A stretch of DNA of 64,000 bases, taken from the NCBI RefSeq assembly GCF_901542415.1, contig NZ_CABEHV010000004.1, positions 744,001 to 808,000 on the forward strand, written 5' to 3'. The notes under the pieces were generated by a model that worked only from the letters and a program-made list of their open reading frames with translations, was not told the origin of the DNA and ran no database searches. The position numbers were made by a program, and so were the translations under genes. This document shows positions 36,799 to 49,715 of this stretch, piece after piece (within the stretch, counting starts at the first letter, position 1; every line of letters begins with the position of its first letter). This DNA is from Streptococcus mitis (GTDB taxonomy: Bacteria; Bacillota; Bacilli; Lactobacillales; Streptococcaceae).

Positions 36799-39057
36799 AT
36801 GCTTTGTCAAAACTGTAAAATTAACGACTCAACAATTCATCTTTACACCAATCTCAATGGAAAACAAAAACAAATTGACCTCTGTCAAAACTGCTATAAG
36901 ATTATCAAGACAGATCCTAACAATACCCTCTTTAAAGGTATTACGGATCTGAACAATCGTGACTTTGATCCCTTTGGTGATTTCTTCAATGACCTAAACA
37001 ATTTCAGACCTTCTAACAACACTCCTCCGACTCCCCCAACTCAATCAGGTGGAGGTTACGGCGGAAACGGCGGTTATGGTTCCCAAAATCGTGGATCTGC
37101 TCAAACTCCACCACCAAGCCAAGAAAAAGGCCTGCTAGAAGAATTTGGTATCAACGTAACTGAAATTGCCCGTCGTGGAGATATAGACCCTGTTATTGGG
37201 CGCGACGATGAGATTATCCGTGTCATCGAAATTCTCAATCGTAGAACTAAGAATAATCCTGTTCTTATCGGTGAACCAGGTGTCGGAAAAACGGCTGTTG
37301 TCGAAGGTCTAGCTCAGAAAATCGTTGATGGCGATGTTCCACATAAACTCCAAGGCAAACAAGTCATCCGTCTAGATGTGGTTAGCTTGGTTCAAGGAAC
37401 GGGTATCCGTGGACAATTTGAAGAACGCATGCAAAAACTCATGGAAGAAATTCGCAAACGTGAGGACATCATCCTCTTTATCGATGAAATCCATGAAATT
37501 GTCGGTGCTGGTTCTGCAGGCGATGGCAATATGGACGCAGGAAATATCCTCAAGCCAGCCCTTGCTCGTGGGGAACTGCAACTGGTCGGCGCTACTACCC
37601 TCAATGAATACCGTATCATTGAAAAGGATGCAGCCCTAGAGCGTCGTATGCAGCCTGTCAAAGTCGATGAACCAACAGTGGAAGAAACAATCACTATCCT
37701 CAAAGGAATTCAAAAGAAATACGAAGACTACCACCACGTTCAGTATACTGATGCTGCAATTGAAGCAGCTGCAACTCTTTCTAATCGCTACATCCAAGAT
37801 CGCTTCTTGCCTGACAAGGCCATTGACCTCCTAGATGAAGCAGGTTCTAAGATGAACTTGACCTTGAATTTTGTAGATCCTAAAGTGATTGATCAACGCT
37901 TGATTGAGGCTGAAAATCTCAAATCTCAAGCTACACGAGAGGAAGATTTTGAGAAGGCTGCCTACTTCCGCGACCAGATTGCCAAGTATAAGGAAATGCA
38001 AAAGAAAAAGGTCACAGACCAAGATACTCCTATCATCAGTGAGAAAACCATTGAGCACATTATTGAGCAGAAAACCAACATTCCTGTTGGCGATTTGAAA
38101 GAGAAAGAACAATCTCAACTCATCCATCTAGCCGAAGATCTCAAGTCTCATGTTATTGGCCAAGATGATGCAGTCGATAAGATTGCCAAGGCTATTCGCC
38201 GTAATCGTGTCGGTCTCGGTACGCCTAATCGTCCAATTGGAAGCTTCCTCTTTGTCGGACCAACTGGTGTCGGTAAGACCGAACTTTCCAAACAATTAGC
38301 TATCGAACTCTTTGGTTCTGCTGATAGCATGATTCGCTTTGATATGAGTGAATACATGGAAAAACACAGCGTGGCTAAATTAGTCGGTGCCCCTCCAGGT
38401 TATGTTGGCTATGATGAGGCTGGGCAATTAACTGAAAAAGTTCGTCGCAATCCCTACTCTCTTATTCTCTTAGATGAAGTGGAGAAAGCCCATCCAGATG
38501 TCATGCATATGTTCCTCCAGGTCTTGGACGATGGTCGTTTGACAGATGGGCAGGGACGTACCGTTAGCTTCAAGGATGCCATCATTATCATGACCTCAAA
38601 TGCAGGTACAGGTAAGGCAGAAGCCAGCGTTGGTTTTGGAGCTGCTCGTGAAGGTCGAACCAACTCTGTTCTCGGTGAACTCGGCAATTTCTTTAGCCCA
38701 GAGTTTATGAACCGTTTTGATGGTATTGTCGAATTTAAGGCTCTCAGCAAGGATAACCTCCTTCAGATTGTCGAGCTCATGCTAGCTGATGTTAACAAGC
38801 GTCTTTCAAGTAACAACATTCATTTGGATGTAACTGACAAGGTCAAGGAAAAATTGGTTGACCTCGGTTATGATCCAAAAATGGGAGCACGCCCACTTCG
38901 TCGTACTATTCAAGACTATATTGAGGACGCAATCACTGACTTCTACCTTGAAAATCCAAGTGAAAAAGACCTCAAGGCAGTTATGACCAGCAAGGGCAAC
39001 ATTCAAATCAAATCTGCCAAAAAAGCTGAAGTAAAAACTTCTGAAAAAGAAAAATAA
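36799..39057 (+). CDS. clpE: ATP-dependent Clp protease ATPase subunit ClpE
   Basis: A 752-residue Hsp100 unfoldase that feeds ClpP. It has the N-terminal zinc finger that defines ClpE (C3, C6, C29, C32), a Gly/Pro/Gln-rich linker (about 75-105), AAA domain 1 ([25 protein letters not shown]), a UVR-like coiled region ([17 protein letters not shown]), and AAA domain 2 ([24 protein letters not shown]). The start MLCQNC is fixed by the zinc finger. A CtsR box controls it. Confidence 0.97.
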   Translation: MLCQNCKINDSTIHLYTNLNGKQKQIDLCQNCYKIIKTDPNNTLFKGITDLNNRDFDPFGDFFNDLNNFRPSNNTPPTPPTQSGGGYGGNGGYGSQNRGSAQTPPPSQEKGLLEEFGINVTEIARRGDIDPVIGRDDEIIRVIEILNRRTKNNPVLIGEPGVGKTAVVEGLAQKIVDGDVPHKLQGKQVIRLDVVSLVQGTGIRGQFEERMQKLMEEIRKREDIILFIDEIHEIVGAGSAGDGNMDAGNILKPALARGELQLVGATTLNEYRIIEKDAALERRMQPVKVDEPTVEETITILKGIQKKYEDYHHVQYTDAAIEAAATLSNRYIQDRFLPDKAIDLLDEAGSKMNLTLNFVDPKVIDQRLIEAENLKSQATREEDFEKAAYFRDQIAKYKEMQKKKVTDQDTPIISEKTIEHIIEQKTNIPVGDLKEKEQSQLIHLAEDLKSHVIGQDDAVDKIAKAIRRNRVGLGTPNRPIGSFLFVGPTGVGKTELSKQLAIELFGSADSMIRFDMSEYMEKHSVAKLVGAPPGYVGYDEAGQLTEKVRRNPYSLILLDEVEKAHPDVMHMFLQVLDDGRLTDGQGRTVSFKDAIIIMTSNAGTGKAEASVGFGAAREGRTNSVLGELGNFFSPEFMNRFDGIVEFKALSKDNLLQIVELMLADVNKRLSSNNIHLDVTDKVKEKLVDLGYDPKMGARPLRRTIQDYIEDAITDFYLENPSEKDLKAVMTSKGNIQIKSAKKAEVKTSEKEK

Positions 39058-39066
39058 ATTTCTATA

Positions 39067-39106
39067 AAAAAGGAGTAGAAAATGAAATGTTTCTGCTTCT
39101 TTTTTA
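39067..39106 (+). terminator. clpE terminator
   Basis: AAGGAGTAGAAA and TTTCTGCTTCTT form a 12-bp stem with G-U pairs, followed by T's. Confidence 0.8.
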
Positions 39107-39125
39107 CTAAAATAACTGTAATTTC

Positions 39126-39154
39126 TTGACAGCTCGTCCTTTGTCCATTATGAT
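39126..39154 (+). promoter_or_regulatory. Promoter of the Nudix gene
   Basis: TTGACA (39126-39131) and TATGAT (39149-39154) with 17-bp spacing, a consensus -35 and near-consensus -10. Confidence 0.8.
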
Positions 39155-39188
39155 AATAATAACGATACTAGATAATGAGGAAAATGCA

Positions 39189-39641
39189 ATGGCAAACCCA
39201 ACTTTCGGAGAAAAGAAAGCAAATACAGACTATGTGTCACGCTATGGCGTATATGCAGTTATCCCTGATGCTGAACAAAAACAAATTGTTCTTGTTCAAG
39301 CACCTAATGGCGCTTGGTTCTTACCTGGTGGTGAAATTGAAGCAGGTGAAAATCATCAAGAAGCCCTAAAACGTGAATTGATTGAAGAGCTTGGCTTCAC
39401 AGCTGAAATTGGTGCCTATTACGGACAAGCTGACGAATATTTCTACTCTCGTCATCGTGACACCTACTACTACAATCCTGCCTACCTCTATGAAGCGACT
39501 TCTTTCAAAGAAGTGCAAAAGCCACTAGAAGACTTTAATCATATCGCCTGGTTCCCTATTGACGAGGCTATTGAAAATCTCAAACGTGGTAGCCATAAAT
39601 GGGCAATCCAATCTTGGAAAAAACAGCATAAGATTGACTAA
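39189..39641 (+). CDS. Nudix hydrolase
   Basis: I start it at MANPTFGEKKANTDYVSRYG (39189; GAGGAAA upstream), which lies downstream of the promoter; this gives 150 residues. The Nudix box is complete: GGEIEAGENHQEALKRELIEELG near 55-77. Such enzymes hydrolyse nucleoside diphosphate derivatives; the substrate here is not known. Confidence 0.9.
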   Translation: MANPTFGEKKANTDYVSRYGVYAVIPDAEQKQIVLVQAPNGAWFLPGGEIEAGENHQEALKRELIEELGFTAEIGAYYGQADEYFYSRHRDTYYYNPAYLYEATSFKEVQKPLEDFNHIAWFPIDEAIENLKRGSHKWAIQSWKKQHKID

Positions 39642-39699
39642 ATCAAGCTACTTTATTCAAAAAGTGCTATAATAGAATTAGAAAATCGGAGGAAATGTT

Positions 39700-39999
39700 A
39701 TGAAGCTAATCAATACGACAAACTCACACTCGCAACTTGTTAAAAGCCAGCTAGAAAGTACAGACGCAACCCTTGTTGAGGTCTATTCTGCAGGGAATAC
39801 AGATGTTATTTTTACCCAAGCTCCGCTTCACTATGAAATCCTCATCTCAAACAAACACCGCGCTATTCGAGAACCTGAAATCGAAGCTATTCAAGAATTT
39901 TTCTTGAAACGTAAAATTGATAAGGACTCTATTGATGAGGCCAATATCAAAACCCTCTATTCAGAAAAATTAATTGGAATTTCGATTCCAACCAAATAA
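39700..39999 (+). CDS. DUF1827 family protein
   Basis: A 99-residue cytoplasmic protein (MKLINTTNSHSQLVKSQLES...) that fits DUF1827 from memory. GGAGG is well placed, and an extended -10 (TGCTATAAT, 39666-39673) lies upstream. Function is unknown. Confidence 0.78.
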   Translation: MKLINTTNSHSQLVKSQLESTDATLVEVYSAGNTDVIFTQAPLHYEILISNKHRAIREPEIEAIQEFFLKRKIDKDSIDEANIKTLYSEKLIGISIPTK

Positions 40000-40133
40000 A
40001 ATCTTGGAGAGATTAGAAAGTGCTTTGAACCTTATGGAACAAAATTAGGTTTATTTAGCTTTTTAAATCATCTCCAATTTTTTATCTTCAAATCTTATCA
40101 TACAAGATTTTGTAGATAATTAAGGAGACAAAC

Positions 40134-40766
40134 ATGGGAGACATCATATATAGAGAGGCAAGAATTGAAGAAAGCGAAAAAATTGGAAAATTATTAGCCA
40201 ATTCCTTTCTTGACTATCCCTTTTTAACAATTTTAAAAGACGATTTGAAGAAACCTGACTCCTATCCTGCTTTTGTAGAAACATTGCAAATTCTGCTTAC
40301 TAGAGTCTATATTAAAAAAGGAAACTGTTTAGTTGCGGAACAAGATGGAGAATTACTTGCAGTTGCCCTTTTGCAACAAAAGGATTTCTGTATACTATCC
40401 TATCTACGAAATGGTGGGACAAACATTTTTCGCTACATTCGACTGCAAAATCTCCTTAAATACTTTGACTTTGTAAAACGTTCCAAAAAGCATTTAGAAA
40501 AATCTGGAGAGTTTGATTGGTATTTGATGGCTTTAGCTGTCAATATAGAAAGTAAGGGACGGGGAATAGGTAGTACTTTTCTGACACAAGGGATTGAACC
40601 TTATGTCAAATCAAAAGGCTGTAAACACTTAGGTTTCATTACCAGCACAGCTAGAAATGCCTCATTCTACGAGAAAAACGATTATGTATTACTGGACCAT
40701 ATGGACTTAGAATACGGATCAAAATCAATTGGTAACTGGGCATTTTTAAAAACAATAAATAAATAA
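40134..40766 (+). CDS. GNAT-family N-acetyltransferase
   Basis: A 210-residue protein of the Gcn5-related fold. The acetyl-CoA site is ALAVNIESKGRGIGSTFL near 135-150 (R-G-x-G-x). A C-terminal FITSTARNASFYEKNDYVLL matches the usual beta6-beta7 region. Its substrate is unknown. AAGGAG precedes the ATG. Codon use is AT-rich compared with neighbours, so it may be accessory. The 134-nt gap before it has no other feature. Confidence 0.82.
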   Translation: MGDIIYREARIEESEKIGKLLANSFLDYPFLTILKDDLKKPDSYPAFVETLQILLTRVYIKKGNCLVAEQDGELLAVALLQQKDFCILSYLRNGGTNIFRYIRLQNLLKYFDFVKRSKKHLEKSGEFDWYLMALAVNIESKGRGIGSTFLTQGIEPYVKSKGCKHLGFITSTARNASFYEKNDYVLLDHMDLEYGSKSIGNWAFLKTINK

Positions 40767-40768
40767 AT

Positions 40769-40813
40769 AAAAAAGATTTGGTGCTGCTTATCACAGAACC
40801 AAATCTTTTTTAT
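40769..40813. terminator. Two-way terminator between the GNAT gene and ezrA
   Basis: AAAAAGATTTGGT and ACCAAATCTTTTT form a 13-bp stem around a 15-nt loop, with T-rich tails on both strands for these converging genes. Confidence 0.88.
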
Positions 40814-40817
40814 TATG

Positions 40818-42545
40818 TTAGAAACGAATCGTCTCACGTGTTTTTTCGTATGAAGTGACAAAACGGTTGGTTACACCTGGTTCTGCAACTTCCAAAGCTT
40901 GCGAAATTTTATCAAATGAAGCATGATAGTCAAATTCTTTTTCAAAAATTTCTAATGATTCATTAAAAGCTTCTTGAATTCGTTCATCAAATGAGCGGTA
41001 ACGGTTCGAATACTGTAGCAATTGTTCTGTCAACGTTGCATATTGAACAATATTATATGTTTCTTCTTCAAGTGCTTCCATATCATTTGTTGCAATTTCA
41101 AGCATCCGGTTCACAGCTTCGATATTGACCCGAGCTTCTTCTAGTTCAGCCATCAACTCTTCAGTACGGTTACTTGCTGTAAAGAACGACTGTAAGAAAT
41201 TCTGAGGAATACCTGGAAGATTGCGTTTTTCCATATATCTCTTAATTGTGTGAAGACGATTAACATAAACATTTGCCTTCTGGCGAGCATTGATATCATC
41301 TTTTTCAATCTGAGCAAGACGTTGACTAACCGCAACTTGTTCATCTTCAATTTCCTTCAAAGTCGCTTGTAAGTTTTCCAAACGATCTTCAAGGAATGAA
41401 TAAGGTTCAGAATGTTCCTCTTGTTCAGAAGTTAGTTCCAATACAGATTCTTCTAAAGATTCTAACTCAGCTTGTAATCTATGAACATGACTAACATCTG
41501 TTTCAGATAGTAGGTAATTGTTACTCAATCGTTGAATATCTTCCACTAAAACAGCATTACTATCTTTCATGTGTTTCAAATATGTAGGAAGGGTTGCAAC
41601 TAAGCCTACTACTACCTTTTGAGCTGCAATTTCTCGTGTAAAGATATCATAGAGTGCATTGATTTCTTCTTGAACTTGAGTATTTTCATACTCAGCATTA
41701 TCCAACTCTAATTGTGCAATATTTTCGTGATTTTTCTTCAAAGCTTCATAAAGCAATTGGAAGCGAGATTCAATATCCGTTTCAGCAAAATGATAGTTAG
41801 CATCTAAAAGCTTACGGTAACCATCTTCCAAGTCTTCCAATTGATCAGGTAGCTCTTTAGATAATGTTTTTACAATTGCTGGCAAGCGGTCAACAATGTG
41901 AGTCAAAGCCAAGATATGGTTTTCAGCATTGTCCAAAATCACAGCTGCTTCTACTGGATCTCCAGACGAATTTAAAGTTACAAACTGAGAAAACTCTGAT
42001 TGGATATTTTCCAATTGTTTTTCAATTTCAGATAAACCTTGGCCATATTCTTCAGAATGATCAGCAACTCTGTGTTGCAACTCCTCAAACAAGTCCAAGG
42101 TATGAAGAACACGTCCACTATTTTTAGACTCTTGTTTCTCCAAATCTGCTAAAGCATTGCGAATTGCCGCAATATCTTCTTCAATCAAGGTAATTTGGCT
42201 CTCGATTTGGTCAATTTGATGGCTGGCCTTGAAAAAACGGAATGAGTTATTGTAGCCTTCTGCCTCGAAAAGATTATTTTCGATATCGGCAAAAGAATTA
42301 AGAGATAAATCAACCCATTTTTGATTCCATTCACGGAAAGTCACCTGACTTTGTCCAATCAAGTGCATATTTTTTACAGCTTCAACTTCATCATTAACCG
42401 GAAGATTATAAAGCTCTTCTTTTTTCTCTTCTAAAATTGCTAGTTTACTTTCATTGCGTTTCCTTACATAAATTGCGATAGCATAAGCAATGACCAATAA
42501 AACTGCAACTGCAATTATCAAATAAATTACTAGTCTAGCAGACAT
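40818..42545 (-). CDS. ezrA: Septation ring formation regulator EzrA
   Basis: I start it at MSARLVIYLIIAVAVLLVIA (42545), after AAGGAG, giving 575 residues, the usual length. One N-terminal membrane helix (about 3-27) is followed by a long set of spectrin-like coiled coils (leucine/glutamate heptads to the end). EzrA binds FtsZ and links ring assembly to wall synthesis in streptococci. It follows gyrB by about 80 bases. Confidence 0.96.
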   Translation of the reverse strand: MSARLVIYLIIAVAVLLVIAYAIAIYVRKRNESKLAILEEKKEELYNLPVNDEVEAVKNMHLIGQSQVTFREWNQKWVDLSLNSFADIENNLFEAEGYNNSFRFFKASHQIDQIESQITLIEEDIAAIRNALADLEKQESKNSGRVLHTLDLFEELQHRVADHSEEYGQGLSEIEKQLENIQSEFSQFVTLNSSGDPVEAAVILDNAENHILALTHIVDRLPAIVKTLSKELPDQLEDLEDGYRKLLDANYHFAETDIESRFQLLYEALKKNHENIAQLELDNAEYENTQVQEEINALYDIFTREIAAQKVVVGLVATLPTYLKHMKDSNAVLVEDIQRLSNNYLLSETDVSHVHRLQAELESLEESVLELTSEQEEHSEPYSFLEDRLENLQATLKEIEDEQVAVSQRLAQIEKDDINARQKANVYVNRLHTIKRYMEKRNLPGIPQNFLQSFFTASNRTEELMAELEEARVNIEAVNRMLEIATNDMEALEEETYNIVQYATLTEQLLQYSNRYRSFDERIQEAFNESLEIFEKEFDYHASFDKISQALEVAEPGVTNRFVTSYEKTRETIRF

Positions 42546-42626
42546 ATTAAACTCCTTTTTTACTTGAAACAATCGTAACGATTATATCATATTTTTTATA
42601 CCAAGGGAACTACTTCTCCCTATTTT

Positions 42627-45151
<2,525 letters not shown>

Positions 45152-45210
45152 ACCCTTTATTATAGCATTTTTTTATGAAAAAAGCGATGATTTCCCTGAG
45201 TTTTCCACAT

Positions 45211-45238
45211 AAAAAAACGAGAGTTTGACTCCCGTTTT
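45211..45238 (-). terminator. Terminator after the DJ-1 family gene
   Basis: On the minus strand AAAACGGGAGT and ACTCTCGTTTT pair (with one mismatch) around a 3-nt loop, followed by TTTTTT. Confidence 0.82.
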
Positions 45239-45791
45239 ACTGATGTTTACCAAAGACATCTCGATAGAGCATTCCTGTTCGTAAAGTCTCTGCGTCTCCT
45301 CCTAGTTGGTCCACCAACTCGTAGGCAAAGGCAAGGGCTGTTGAGGGGCCTCGACTGGTTGTCAAATGACCATCTACCACTACTGTTTCCTTGACGTAGT
45401 GACCATCAAGGATTTGCTCTTGGACGCCGTCATAACAAGTGTACTGCTTGTTTTTCAATACCCCTGCTTGATTGAGGGCAATTGGTGCCGCACAAATGGC
45501 TGCCAGTTTCTTCCCTTTTTGCTCGAAGCTTTGCAACTCTTGAATCAAGGCCTGATTACCCCGTAAATGTGCAGAACCAGGCATTCCGCCAGGAAGGACA
45601 ATCATGTCATAGTCGGATAAATCTCCCTCAAAGACACGATCTGCTCTTACTTGGATGGAATGCGAACCCGTCACTTGCTCTTCAAAACCAACCATATCAC
45701 AAGTAATATTTGCACGACGCAAAACATCCACAACTGTCAAAGCTTCAATTTCTTCAAAGCCTTGAGCTAACATGACTGCTACTTTAACCAT
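45237..45791 (-). CDS. DJ-1/PfpI family protein
   Basis: A 184-residue cytoplasmic protein with the nucleophile-elbow cysteine C100 in LAAICAAPIAL and the early acid in GFEEIEAL. It resembles the DJ-1/YajL/ThiJ branch, linked to deglycation or oxidative-stress chaperone activity. It lies 10 bases after rodA, with an AAGGAG site. The exact activity is uncertain. Confidence 0.85.
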   Translation of the reverse strand: MVKVAVMLAQGFEEIEALTVVDVLRRANITCDMVGFEEQVTGSHSIQVRADRVFEGDLSDYDMIVLPGGMPGSAHLRGNQALIQELQSFEQKGKKLAAICAAPIALNQAGVLKNKQYTCYDGVQEQILDGHYVKETVVVDGHLTTSRGPSTALAFAYELVDQLGGDAETLRTGMLYRDVFGKHQ

Positions 45792-45801
45792 GATTTTCTC
45801 C

Positions 45802-47025
45802 TTATTTGATTTGTTTTAATACAACCTTTTTCCGTTTGAATGGAACTTTTCCGCTCTTTTCTTCAGCTAGGTTTGTCTGATAACTCATCGATAAAAGCAA
45901 GCCAATACCAATCAAGTTACTGATAATAGCCGATCCCCCTTGCGAAATGAAAGGCAAGGGAATCCCCGTCAAGGGAAGCAAGCCCGTCACAGCACCGATA
46001 TTCTCAAAGATATGGAAGAGTAACATCATGATCAAACCTGTGGAAATATAGGTGTAGAACTGATTATTTGATTTAAGAGTAATCTTCAACATACGATAAA
46101 TCAGCATGAGGTAAAGGGCAATAACAAGGACAGAGCCAATAAAGCCAAAATCTTCTGCAATGACCGTGAAAATCATATCCGACTCTCTAACTGGAATAAG
46201 CAGATTAGAAGCATTAAATCCTTGACCAAACAACCCTCCACTACCAATCGCAATCTGCCCTTGAGCCTGTTGGTAAGTGGTTGTTTGGGCGAAGTCAAAT
46301 GGATTGAGCCAAGCCAAAATACGGTTAATTTGGTAGGTCGGCATTCCCAGTTGATGGAGAAAAGCCCGACCGTCCTTGCTGATAAAAATAGCTAAGAAAC
46401 CAGCAATTCCTGTTACAGCAGTCACAAATACTGGGATAATAATTTTCCAAGAAACCCCCGATAATAAAACGATTCCTGAGAAAATGGCTACAAAAACCAA
46501 AGCCGTCCCCAAGTCACTTTGAAGTGCCAAAAGAACTAGGACTGGAATGGTAAAGAGAATCATCCAGAAAATCAACAAGAAGTCCAGCGGAACTGTGCGT
46601 CTCCATTCCTTATGTTTTTTGGTAAACTGGACAATCACACGAGCCAACATGAGGATATAGGATATCTTCATAAATTCTGACGGCTGGAACAAGGTAACAC
46701 CATTTACCGATACCCAGTTTTTGGCACCCGTTGATGCAACTAAGCTTGGATTATAAAAGACAATCGGCAAGACCATAAGTCCCAAGCCTAAAATATACAG
46801 AAAGGGCGTCACTTTCCAAAGAAATTCTGTATTAAAGAGCATGACCACAAAACCAATCACAAGCCCCAAGGCAATCCAGGCGACCTGCTGCCCTAAAATG
46901 GGCAAAATATTGTTTGGATAATCATGACTAACGGCTATATAAATAGCCACCACGCCAATAACCAGTAGAAAAAACACTGGCAAGAGCAAACTATAATCGA
47001 CTCTAGAGTCGAGAGAACGTTTCAT
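45802..47025 (-). CDS. rodA: SEDS peptidoglycan glycosyltransferase RodA
   Basis: I start it at MKRSLDSRVDYSLLLPVFFL (47025), giving 407 residues with ten membrane helices. SEDS motifs are present: FQPSEFMKISYILMLARVI, AEDFGFIGSVLVIALYLML, and the C-terminal LTGIPLPFISQGGSAIISNL. It polymerises lipid II for peripheral wall growth with a class B PBP. By context (between dinG and a DJ-1 gene, near ezrA and gyrB) I call it RodA rather than FtsW. Confidence 0.92.
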   Translation of the reverse strand: MKRSLDSRVDYSLLLPVFFLLVIGVVAIYIAVSHDYPNNILPILGQQVAWIALGLVIGFVVMLFNTEFLWKVTPFLYILGLGLMVLPIVFYNPSLVASTGAKNWVSVNGVTLFQPSEFMKISYILMLARVIVQFTKKHKEWRRTVPLDFLLIFWMILFTIPVLVLLALQSDLGTALVFVAIFSGIVLLSGVSWKIIIPVFVTAVTGIAGFLAIFISKDGRAFLHQLGMPTYQINRILAWLNPFDFAQTTTYQQAQGQIAIGSGGLFGQGFNASNLLIPVRESDMIFTVIAEDFGFIGSVLVIALYLMLIYRMLKITLKSNNQFYTYISTGLIMMLLFHIFENIGAVTGLLPLTGIPLPFISQGGSAIISNLIGIGLLLSMSYQTNLAEEKSGKVPFKRKKVVLKQIK

Positions 47026-47061
47026 ATATACTAACCTTATACTTTCATACAATACTATTTA

Positions 47062-49512
47062 TCAAAGTTCATTTAAAAATTTATCAATAGCCTCATCAAC
47101 TTCGGATTTAGAGACGGTTTTAACAGTCGCTTCTTTTGCTAGAGAAGTCACAATTTGTTTGCCATACCGCTTTCCGACAATTCTCCTATCCAAAATAAGA
47201 GTTAAGGAACGTTGGTGTTCGCGTCTCATACTTCTTCCTAAAGCCTGTTTTAAACGAATAATGGCCATTGGCAATTGATAATCATAAAAGGCATTTTTCC
47301 CTTCCTGATTCAGTTCCTGATTAATCTTTTTCGTCAAGGGCTCTTGAGGATTTTGGAAAGGAAGTCTTGGTACAACTTGAATCACAAAAGGATGACTTGA
47401 AAAATCAACTCCCTCCCAGAAACTTGCCGCACCAAGCAGGATTTGTTGTTCACCTTTTTCAAATCGTTTCTTAAGCTGATGAACATCCCCATTTTTATAC
47501 TGGGCCAAGTGGCTAACTGGAAGTAAATCTGATACTGCTAGAAGCATCTCTCTAGCAGTAAAGAGAACTAAAATCGGTTGCTGGAAATCTTGAACATCCA
47601 TCAGCAAATCAGCTACCTCTTGAGCATAAACTTCTAAGGAGGTTTCTGTTACCAGGGGAAAATCTTTGACCAAGACTACTTCTTGATCCTGTTTTCCCCG
47701 TGCTTCAATCTTAACAAATTTGGCTTCAGGATAGCCTAAAAGATCTGCCAAAGAAACCCTCTGACTAATCTCAAGAGTGGCCGACACTCCCAAGACTTGA
47801 CATGAATTAGGTGTTAAAGAAGATAAAAGAATACGGCCTGATTTCGTAGAAGAAATTTGAATTTTCTTTTGACTCGTTTCAGTTGCTTCAAGCCAGTAAT
47901 CTCGGTCAGCTGTAAAATAGCGGACCAGTTCCCCAAAGCCTTCTATCTCTAATTCTGAAAAATACTGGTGGAGATTGGCAAGAGAATCTAAGATATTTTT
48001 CTTAGATTTGCCAGACTGAAATTGTTCTATCAAGTAGAGGCACTCAAAGCGAATACTTTCTAGTATTCGTTGTTGGACCTTATTTTGCTCCTCCAGTAAA
48101 GCCTTATCAAGCAAATCGATAATAGACTGGATATCGTAGGTCTCTTGAAGCAGATTTTCTAGAGCTAACAAAATCTTTTGAACTTCATCAATAATCAATA
48201 AACGGTCACTGACAAATTCAGGATTATCTTCCAGTCTGGTTACAAGATAGGCATGATTGGTCACTAAAAGCTTGCAGGTTTGTGCCCTTTCTTGACTACG
48301 TTTCCAAAAATCTTCTGTCATAAATAAGCTCTTGGATGATAAATTCCCATCATGACGAAGGTCTGTTAGAAAATGTTGGTAACGGTAGAGTTGCCCAATT
48401 TCATCCAAATCTCCTGTCTCTGTCTCAGTCAACCAGACCAAGAGTTGCATTTTAAAACGTCTAAATAAGCGATTTTCATCATTTTCCTGCAAGGAACGAT
48501 AAAAGGCATCCAACTTCAGGTAATTTTGTGGCCCCTTTAAAGAATGAATATCTGTATGGAATACTTCCTTGAGACGTTTACCTTCTTCTTCCATGATTTG
48601 ATTTTGAAGAATCTTTGTCGGAACGCTAAGGACAATCTGACGCTCTTTTACTTGGGACAAAGCGGGTAAGAGATAGCCATAGGTTTTCCCAATCCCTGTC
48701 GGTGCTTGAATTAATGAGACAGGCTCATCTTTCAATAGCAAACCGACCTCTTTAGCAAAACTTTCTTGCTCCTCCCTCACTTCAAGGTTCAACAGAGAAA
48801 TATTTTTAGAAAAATCCTGAGATAGTTTTCGTGATTCCAGGGGAGCTGTAGTTTTCTTGAAATATAGCCCTTGAACTTCAACCAAGTCTAAAGAAGTCAG
48901 GGTAAATTGGTTGCGAAATATCTCCTCAATAACCAAGTAAGACTCATATAAGAGGGCGTCAGCCATTTCCAACAAGCGTTCCAAGAGTCCTTTAGGAAGC
49001 TGGGCCATCTTTTCTCGTAAAAAAAGAAGTAATTCCGCTGTAGCTTGGGCATCTGAAAGGGCTGTGTGAGCGTGTTTTAGAGGAATTCCTAATTCTCGAC
49101 ACAATATCGGCAAACTATATTTTTCCAGTTTAGGGAAAAAGACCTGAGCCAATTCGACCGTGTCAACACGAGGATTTCTTAGTTCATAGCCTTCAAAAAA
49201 TAAATTTTCCGCCAAAAGATTGGCATCAAACTGAACATTATGGGCCACAAAAATCCCATCCGCCACCAAGTCAAAGATTTTTCTAGCAACTTGCGAAAAA
49301 TCAGGTGCTTGCGCCAGACGTTTGTCAGTTATCCCTGTCAATTCTTTAATATGAGCATCCAAAGGTTCATGTGGATTGACATCCGTCGTATAGTGATCAA
49401 CGATTTTTCCGTCCTCAATCACGACAATTCCCACTTGGATAATTTTAGCCTTACTACCTGTGCTAGTTGCCTCTAAATCAACCACAACATAGCGATTACC
49501 AATCGTTTTCAT
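47062..49512 (-). CDS. dinG: DinG-type helicase with N-terminal 3'-5' exonuclease; probable leaderless gene
   Basis: An 816-residue fusion. Residues 1-170 are a DEDDh exonuclease (D12 and E14 in VVDLEATSTG, HNVQFDANLL, HTALSDAQATAEL). The rest is an XPD/DinG superfamily 2 helicase: Walker A APTGIGKTYGYLL near 275, LIIDEVQK for motif II, and QALGRSMRREHQRSL for motif VI. The architecture is usual in Firmicutes. No cysteine cluster for an iron-sulfur centre is seen. A TGGTATAAT (TATAAT 49521-49526, minus) ends 8 bases before the ATG and there is no Shine-Dalgarno, so translation is probably leaderless. Confidence 0.92.
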   Translation of the reverse strand: MKTIGNRYVVVDLEATSTGSKAKIIQVGIVVIEDGKIVDHYTTDVNPHEPLDAHIKELTGITDKRLAQAPDFSQVARKIFDLVADGIFVAHNVQFDANLLAENLFFEGYELRNPRVDTVELAQVFFPKLEKYSLPILCRELGIPLKHAHTALSDAQATAELLLFLREKMAQLPKGLLERLLEMADALLYESYLVIEEIFRNQFTLTSLDLVEVQGLYFKKTTAPLESRKLSQDFSKNISLLNLEVREEQESFAKEVGLLLKDEPVSLIQAPTGIGKTYGYLLPALSQVKERQIVLSVPTKILQNQIMEEEGKRLKEVFHTDIHSLKGPQNYLKLDAFYRSLQENDENRLFRRFKMQLLVWLTETETGDLDEIGQLYRYQHFLTDLRHDGNLSSKSLFMTEDFWKRSQERAQTCKLLVTNHAYLVTRLEDNPEFVSDRLLIIDEVQKILLALENLLQETYDIQSIIDLLDKALLEEQNKVQQRILESIRFECLYLIEQFQSGKSKKNILDSLANLHQYFSELEIEGFGELVRYFTADRDYWLEATETSQKKIQISSTKSGRILLSSLTPNSCQVLGVSATLEISQRVSLADLLGYPEAKFVKIEARGKQDQEVVLVKDFPLVTETSLEVYAQEVADLLMDVQDFQQPILVLFTAREMLLAVSDLLPVSHLAQYKNGDVHQLKKRFEKGEQQILLGAASFWEGVDFSSHPFVIQVVPRLPFQNPQEPLTKKINQELNQEGKNAFYDYQLPMAIIRLKQALGRSMRREHQRSLTLILDRRIVGKRYGKQIVTSLAKEATVKTVSKSEVDEAIDKFLNEL

Positions 49513-49661
49513 TATAAAAAATTATACCAAAAAAAGGGCCATTTGGCACCTGCAAACATAGGATAATTTTCAAACTCAAGAAGGTTACTTGTATGAAAAA
49601 TTCCAGTAAACAAAGCATCCATCCTAGCCTACTGATTTTTTAAAAATGGTGAAGAAATAAG

Positions 49662-49702
49662 AAAAATTGAGAGAAGAAATGTTTGCCTCTTCCTTCTCTC
49701 AA
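49662..49702 (-). terminator. Terminator after the U32 peptidase gene
   Basis: On the minus strand TTGAGAGAAG and CTTCTCTCAA pair around a 15-nt loop, followed by TTTTTC. The remaining 49513-49661 sequence is AT-rich and holds only the dinG promoter. Confidence 0.82.
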
Positions 49703-49715
49703 CGAATCATTTACT